Below, piece by piece: positions 59,340-64,000 of a DNA stretch of 64,000 nucleotides. Under the pieces are notes generated by a model. The model worked only from the letters and a program-made list of their open reading frames with translations, was not told the DNA's origin and searched no databases. The stretch is from Leptidea sinapis (Eukaryota; Arthropoda; Insecta; Lepidoptera; Pieridae), in the NCBI RefSeq assembly GCF_905404315.1, contig NC_066288.1:4216001-4280000 (forward strand). Reading direction: 5' to 3'. A program made the position numbers and the translations under genes. Numbering within the stretch: position 1 is the stretch's first letter; each line of letters starts with the position of its first letter.

Positions 59340-59700
59340 TTAAAGTGATAACCCTCACTTATAAGATTAATACACAAATAAAATTTGAAAAACAAAATTT
59401 TATGAACCATGCGGGACTCGAACCTACGACCTCTGGCGTTCCGTGCCAGTGCTCTAACCAACAATATGCAAATATTGGGTGAGCAGGTTATCAACTGTAA
59501 AGTAGATCCTGTAGACGTAGATGATCCCTTATTTTCATAAAAATAAAAATAAAAAAAAGCCACACCCTGAGAGTTGAACAAAGCATACAAGATTTTATGA
59601 CGACACGTAACTCGAACGGTTAGCTCAGTTGGTTAGAGCACTGGCACGGAACGCCAGAGGTCGTGGGCCCGAGTGCCAAGGTTTGTTTTCCAAAATTTTA
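59340..59700. repeat. tRNA-like fold-back element
   Basis: A reverse tRNA-like unit at 59404-59461 (GCGGGACTCGAACCTACGAC) and a forward unit at 59614-59678 (GAACGGTTAGCTCAGTTGG...) face away from a shared body (GCAAATATTGGGTGAGCAGG ... CCTGAGAGTTGAACAAAGC). An A-tailed retroposon scrap (CCCTTATTTTCATAAAAATA) is inserted at 59525-59560. Confidence 0.65.
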
Positions 59701-59955
59701 TTTGTCACATAACAATCTTTTTCATTCGACTACAAACTTTCGTATTCATTTGAAGTCACTTTTGGTAACAGAAAGCAATCTGGGATTTTCATTGAAGCAA
59801 TAATTGGACTGAAAAAACATCACTCAACAAATTGAATATCTAGCCTCGCGTTTCGATCGCAATGACCTATTTAATATATATAAAACAACTGAAGGTAACG
59901 ATGGAAACTGAAGTAGTAGAAAAGACAGACTCGTTATTAGATCTAGTGACTGACG

Positions 59956-60161
59956 GCCGTTTTCAATAACCTATCTATCCTTAGTTTAACTTACGGATAC
60001 ATTGCTGTCATCGTTTAATGAAAATATCTTATCTTTCCATAGTTATGTCCAATATAGTTATAGTTCAATGCTATCTGTCAATAGGTTATTACGCTTGTAA
60101 AAGGATAGATTTGTCTACCTTTACTAAGTTTAACTAAGGATAGATAGGTTATTGAAAACGG
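59956..60161. mobile_element. MITE with ~30-bp terminal inverted repeats (206 bp)
   Basis: CCGTTTTCAATAACCTATCT ... AGATAGGTTATTGAAAACGG, with CCTTAGTTTAACT / AGTTTAACTAAGG extending the arms. No clear target duplication. Non-coding. Confidence 0.75.
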
Positions 60162-61160
60162 TGGTTAATTGATATATCGTTAAACGGTGTGTTGGAGTGG
60201 ATCTGGTAGATTAGCGGAACGTACAATCTAAAGAATCTTCCTGGTTTGAACTTTCTAGTCGAAAGACTCCCTTTAATATATGTATATCAAGCAGCCGATT
60301 TGAGGCAAAAAATTGCACTAGACAGGCGTACCTTTGGTAAGGTTCGCTTTGGGCGAGCTGATATGCTGAGTCAGCGTACAGTAGTAACAAGGAATTGTTT
60401 TCCTTCGATGAAAGGCATCGTTACATTTTTATTTTAAAGAGGACAAACGAACGTATGAGCACCCAATATGAAGTGATCACCGTCGCCCACATTCGATTTC
60501 ATCAATAGTAATTTTGTATGTTTTACATAATATTATACTAATTAGGTGAAATTATTTTTACGCTCAGAAGCAATAATTCAAATCATGCTTCTAACCGAAC
60601 GTACGAAGACCATCATATCATAGAAACCCATGAATGAAACCCAATCATGTTGGATGCTTACGTTATAAAATCCACTTAATATCCATATTTCTACTTTGTA
60701 GACATAGTTTGACTTGCCCCTATTATAAAATTTGACTGGTCTTTGCAGACTGCTTTACTACTATCTATAAAGGGTAAATGTAATGATTATTTGCTTTGGG
60801 ACTTCAGTAATATGAGCTTATTAATATATATATATATATATTCTCATTAAGAAAGATAGAAAATGGACAGATGATTGAAATTTCAATACAGGGCCTTTAA
60901 AAGCAGTCTTTACTGTGAAGGAATTATTTAGATTGATTTAGTGGAAAGGGCGTGGTGAGAGAAGGGAGGGATAGCTTTGTGTTTGATATATATTGGAACC
61001 TTTCTTTATATAAATTAAGGTTCGGGGATCAAAAAGTCCTCCATCAAGTAGCTGAAAATATGAGTATTCCGACGATAGTGATACTTTGATAATCGTGTTG
61101 CAAGGATTGTGCTTAAACTTTTCGTTGCAATTTGGAAGAAAGTTTTGCAACATTCTAGAA
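60162..61160. other. No intact gene; one LINE scrap and an AT microsatellite
   Basis: 60435-60495 (GAGGACAAACGAACGTATGAG ... GTGATCACCGTCGCCCAC) is a jockey-like LINE tail. (AT)n is at 60825-60841. A 63-aa frame at 60246-60437 is unassigned. Confidence 0.45.
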
Positions 61161-61297
61161 CCAGTGTTTCCCAACCATTTTTAGGCCATGCCCCAACTTA
61201 ACATATCTAAAATTTTTATGCCCCCTTCCCTTAAGAAATATAAATGATAAGTTTTAGGAAGAAATAAATTTAGTAAAATTTCAAAACATAAAACCCA

Positions 61298-61700
61298 GTG
61301 CTCTGTGAACGGCTGGATCACTTGGCGTTGCGTAGAGACATCGCTACATTGTGTGTCCTCTACCACATTTATCATGGGGAGTGTTCCGAAGAGCTGTTTC
61401 ACCTGATTCCTGCCACCGAATCCCACCTTAGCACGACACGCCACAAGTTAGGATATCATCCCCACCATCTGGATGTGTGGCGGTCCTCCACAGTGCGGTT
61501 TTCAAGGAGCTTTCTTCCACTTTCTACAAAGGGACGATACAACATTACGACATACGACCTTCAAAAAAAGCGCGTACACCTTCCTTAAAGGCCGGCAACG
61601 CTCCTGTGATTCCTGTATTGCAAGAGAATGTAGGCGGCGGTGATCACTTAACACCAGGTGACCCGTACGCTTGTTTATCCTCCTTTTCCATAAAAAAAAT
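61298..61700 (+). pseudogene. Jockey-like LINE ORF2 C-terminus nested in the hAT element
   Basis: The frame 61298-61588 (96 aa) contains LALRRDIATLCVLYHIYHGE, ELFHLIPATESH and LGYHPHHLDVWRSSTVRFSR. A shifted frame then encodes the FKKRxYxFLKGRQ-type end and the A-tailed 3' end (CCTTTTCCATAAAAAAAATG at 61680-61699). The longest copy of this family in the window. Confidence 0.8.
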
Positions 61701-61760
61701 GAAAACTGAAATTCAAAATAATTTTAATATTGATATTTCTACATATTTACATATATTCAT

Positions 61761-62079
61761 TTAGTGCTTTCCTTGCGATTGATGCTTGCTGCACGGAGAT
61801 TTTATATTAGGTTCCAATTTACTTAGCTTTAATCTCAAGTCCCTGCGTTGTGTTATATCAAGTCGCTTTATTTTTTATCAGTAAATCATTCACAGCACTA
61901 AATCCACATTCAGCTAAATATGAAGATGGAAATGGTAGTAAAAGTATTCTTGCACATTCTTGGAATTTGCCTTTTTTGTTAAATTTGTCACCGATATCTA
62001 GCATTGCATTTAAATAACCCAAAGCGAAAGTCGTGTCGAGTCCATTTTTTAATTGCCCCCAGTGGGGCATGGGAAACAC
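61761..62079 (-). pseudogene. hAT (ZBED5/SCAND3-like) transposase C-terminal remnant
   Basis: On the minus strand the frame 62079-61858 contains ECARILLLPFPSSYLAECGF and SAVNDLLIKNK, the hAT C-terminal dimerisation region (FPSSYLxExxFS). After a frameshift, 61850-61764 reads RLDITQRRDLRLKLSKLEPN and ends HQSQGKH-stop, as in vertebrate and insect ZBED5/SCAND3-like proteins. At least one frameshift; only about 100 residues survive. Confidence 0.8.
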
Positions 62080-62439
62080 TGTTCTAGAGAGTCTGGGATT
62101 TTATATGAACATACTGGGTTTGGGATAGATTTTTTTTTTATAACTACAGGCAGTTGCATCCAATATATCTTATAGATGACATATAATGTGTAATTATATA
62201 AAAATAGAAAGTTAGTAACATCCGTGTCCCCCTGTCGCTATTTTGAAATGCCTAATGGCTAAATTATAATGATCTCGGATTAGTGCCGCTGACCTACTAT
62301 TGTGAAGCTTACACCACGGCGAGTCATGCGTACGTTTTGTCACTCCGGTTACCAAAAACTTCGTTAAGAGACTATTACTCATAACCATAGACTTAGAAAG
62401 AAGACTAGAGAGACAAAAAGCTACTTCAAAAAGTGAAAA

Positions 62440-63095
62440 GTCAGATAACTAAAAATTTAACTAAATATACCTCTTATGCAAACCTTTAATATTAATAAAA
62501 TACAGTTATTTATATGTGCTAACTATTGATAGATTTTAAGTCAGTGCCACGCCCTGAGCAAAATGAAACTTAATATTATAAACAGCTTACTTACTGTAAT
62601 TATTAAGGATGTCTGGCCACGCGTGTCTGTCCGCTTGGGTTGTGTTATTCTAGACGAGGCTATTCCGCTCAAAGTCACGCGTGGGGTGTGTAAGTACCTA
62701 GTATTACATTTGGCTTGCGATGTTATTGGCACAATATTTTATACTTTTCAGGTTTTGGAGTCGGTTTTTTTAAACGTAGTTTTTTTTATAATTCTTAGTT
62801 TCAGTTTATAATAATAATGTATAACAGACAAATGGTAATTCTTAAAAAATCTGTACACAATAAAACAATGATATCATCCACGTAGACAAAAATTTTCATA
62901 AAAATGTTCATAAAATGAAAACTACTGGGCCAAACTATGTAAATATGTTATGGGACCAAATGGCATCTATTCTGCATCGAACTAAAGAAGAATTACGTAA
63001 ATCAGATCATAAATCTCAGCGAAATCAGCGGTGTACATACATAAAAAAAATACCGATCGAATTGAGAACCTCCTCCTTTTTGAAATCGGTTAAAG
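62440..63095. repeat. Fold-back repeat related to 27290-27840
   Basis: 62440-62560 matches 27600-27710 directly (TATTAATAAAATACAG...TTATATGTGCTA). 62610-62790 (CTGGCCACGCGTGTC, AAAGTCACGCGTGG) and 62880-63095 (AACTACTGGGCCAAACTATG, GAACCTCCTCCTTTTTGAA) match it inverted. So one copy carries both arms. Confidence 0.65.
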
Positions 63096-63099
63096 ATAA

Positions 63100-63650
63100 A
63101 GATGTCGTATGATATTATTAGCTGGGAATCTAGAAGAGTTAGAGACTTAGAATACAATATTTTAATAAAATTTTTGCCAAAGACCAAGTTTGTATGCTAT
63201 TGGTAATGGCTAAATAGGAGATACTTTAAGCTATTGTAAGACCAAATTTGTACCACCCTATTTAATAGCAAATAAATGAATATGAATATGAACCGGCATG
63301 AAGCTGAGACGTATTATTCTAATTATTCATTATAACATGATCAAAAAGCGACAGAAAGTTTAATAATCAAAAGAGTGCGGCTTTATATTCAACAGAATGG
63401 GACATTTTGAGGCGGAGAGCGCCGATGGGGGAAGGTTAAGCATTTGATTAAATTTATTGATTAATTTGGAATTAAAAATCTTAAAATTCGTTGTCTTCCT
63501 TTTATTTCTGATTCTATGATAGTGCAGCAAAAAAAATGGCTTATGATGAAACCGTTCGATCGGTATTTTTATCTCGTGCAGTGGGTACAATTTCCGGTTC
63601 AACTACGCAATTATTTAAAAAGGTATGAATGCAGTAAAAAATTGTTTTTT
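63100..63650. other. No gene assigned
   Basis: AATAAATGAATATGAATATGAA at 63269-63291 looks like a retroposon tail. An 80-aa minus-strand frame (63602-63360) is unassigned. Confidence 0.35.
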
Positions 63651-63654
63651 GAAT

Positions 63655-63747
63655 TAAAATAAAATCTTCTTTCGGTAAAATGTTAACATCTACAGTATTT
63701 ACGGTACTTTCTCTCCATGTGGCATAGTCGTGGGACGCCCTGTATAT
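63655..63747. mobile_element. End of a MITE related to 5144-5417
   Basis: AATCTTCTTTCGGTAAAATG ... GTACTTTCTCTCCATGTGG ... CGTGGGACGCCCTGTATA matches the right arm of the TA-flanked MITE at 5336-5417. The other arm is not in the window. Confidence 0.6.
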
Positions 63748-64000
63748 ATTATGAAGAATAGTTTGACTTCAACTCAGGTAATAGTCAAGCTGTACTTTTT
63801 TACCAACAAGTACAAGTTTATAGAATCTGGGCAAATAGGTAAAATAATGCTATTAATATATAAAATTGTAAGTATTGGCAGCCAATCTAATATGGAATGA
63901 TTTGGTGAGATAAGTTAGGATTACGAACCGACAAAAACAAAAGTAAGTTACTAATAGTGAATAAATTACTTTAGAAGTGAGTTACTTTCGCGAGAGTATG

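Larger units (their letters stand above)
61161..62081 (-). mobile_element. hAT-family DNA transposon remnant with target duplication
   Basis: The left end CCAGTGTTTCCCAACC at 61161 and right end GGGAAACACTG at 62071-62081 are inverted repeats of the CAGTGTTTCCC type used by hAT elements. They are flanked by TTCTAGAA (61153-61160) and TTCTAGAG (62082-62089), an 8-bp duplication with one mismatch. It contains a transposase C-terminus on the minus strand and a nested LINE on the plus strand. Most of the transposase is deleted. Confidence 0.85.

Overview
The window looks like nuclear DNA of a lepidopteran (butterfly or moth). It is AT-rich and intron-bearing, and it is packed with Helitrons, tRNA-derived SINEs, jockey/CR1/RTE-type LINE 3' ends and short DNA-transposon derivatives of kinds common in Lepidoptera. 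The species cannot be read from the sequence. I find no complete, recognisable host gene. Two short reading frames (18914-19133 and 43395-43560) are possible host exons at low confidence.

The most informative part is the left end (1 to about 4480), which holds one side of a Polinton/Maverick-like (adintovirus-like) integrated element. A protein-primed type B DNA polymerase runs leftward off the window. Its zinc-finger N-terminus and all three exonuclease motifs are present and its frame is open. A small gene of unknown function lies on the same strand, and a divergent adenain-like cysteine protease with an intact His/Asp/Gln/Cys set reads rightward. The two leftward genes each have a tiny first exon and a short GT-AG intron. 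The remaining Polinton genes (integrase, ATPase, capsid) would have to lie to the left of the window.

From 4.5 to 64 kb the window is layered repeats. (i) Helitron-like elements with TC...CTAG/CTAA ends (12784-13098, 32112-32491, 38096-38290, 47149-47517, 48736-49227 and partial copies). (ii) An abundant ~290-bp retroposon tail (about ten copies). (iii) LINE ORF2 C-terminal remnants of at least five families. (iv) Two families of tRNA-derived sequence, one in dimeric or fold-back arrangements. (v) DNA transposon derivatives whose ends can be read: a pair of TTAA-flanked 440-bp elements, a pair of 3-bp-TSD palindromic MITEs, a hAT element with readable TSD and a transposase C-terminus, and a P-like element carrying a THAP-type first exon. 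(vi) A 114-bp satellite of about nine units at 42.4-43.4 kb.

Nesting is common: a LINE inside the hAT element, a LINE inside the P-like element, and a LINE between long inverted arms at 41.1-41.7 kb. Together these record successive insertions in a gene-poor region. Nothing resembles bacterial operons, CRISPR or rRNA, and no convincing functional tRNA gene is present.
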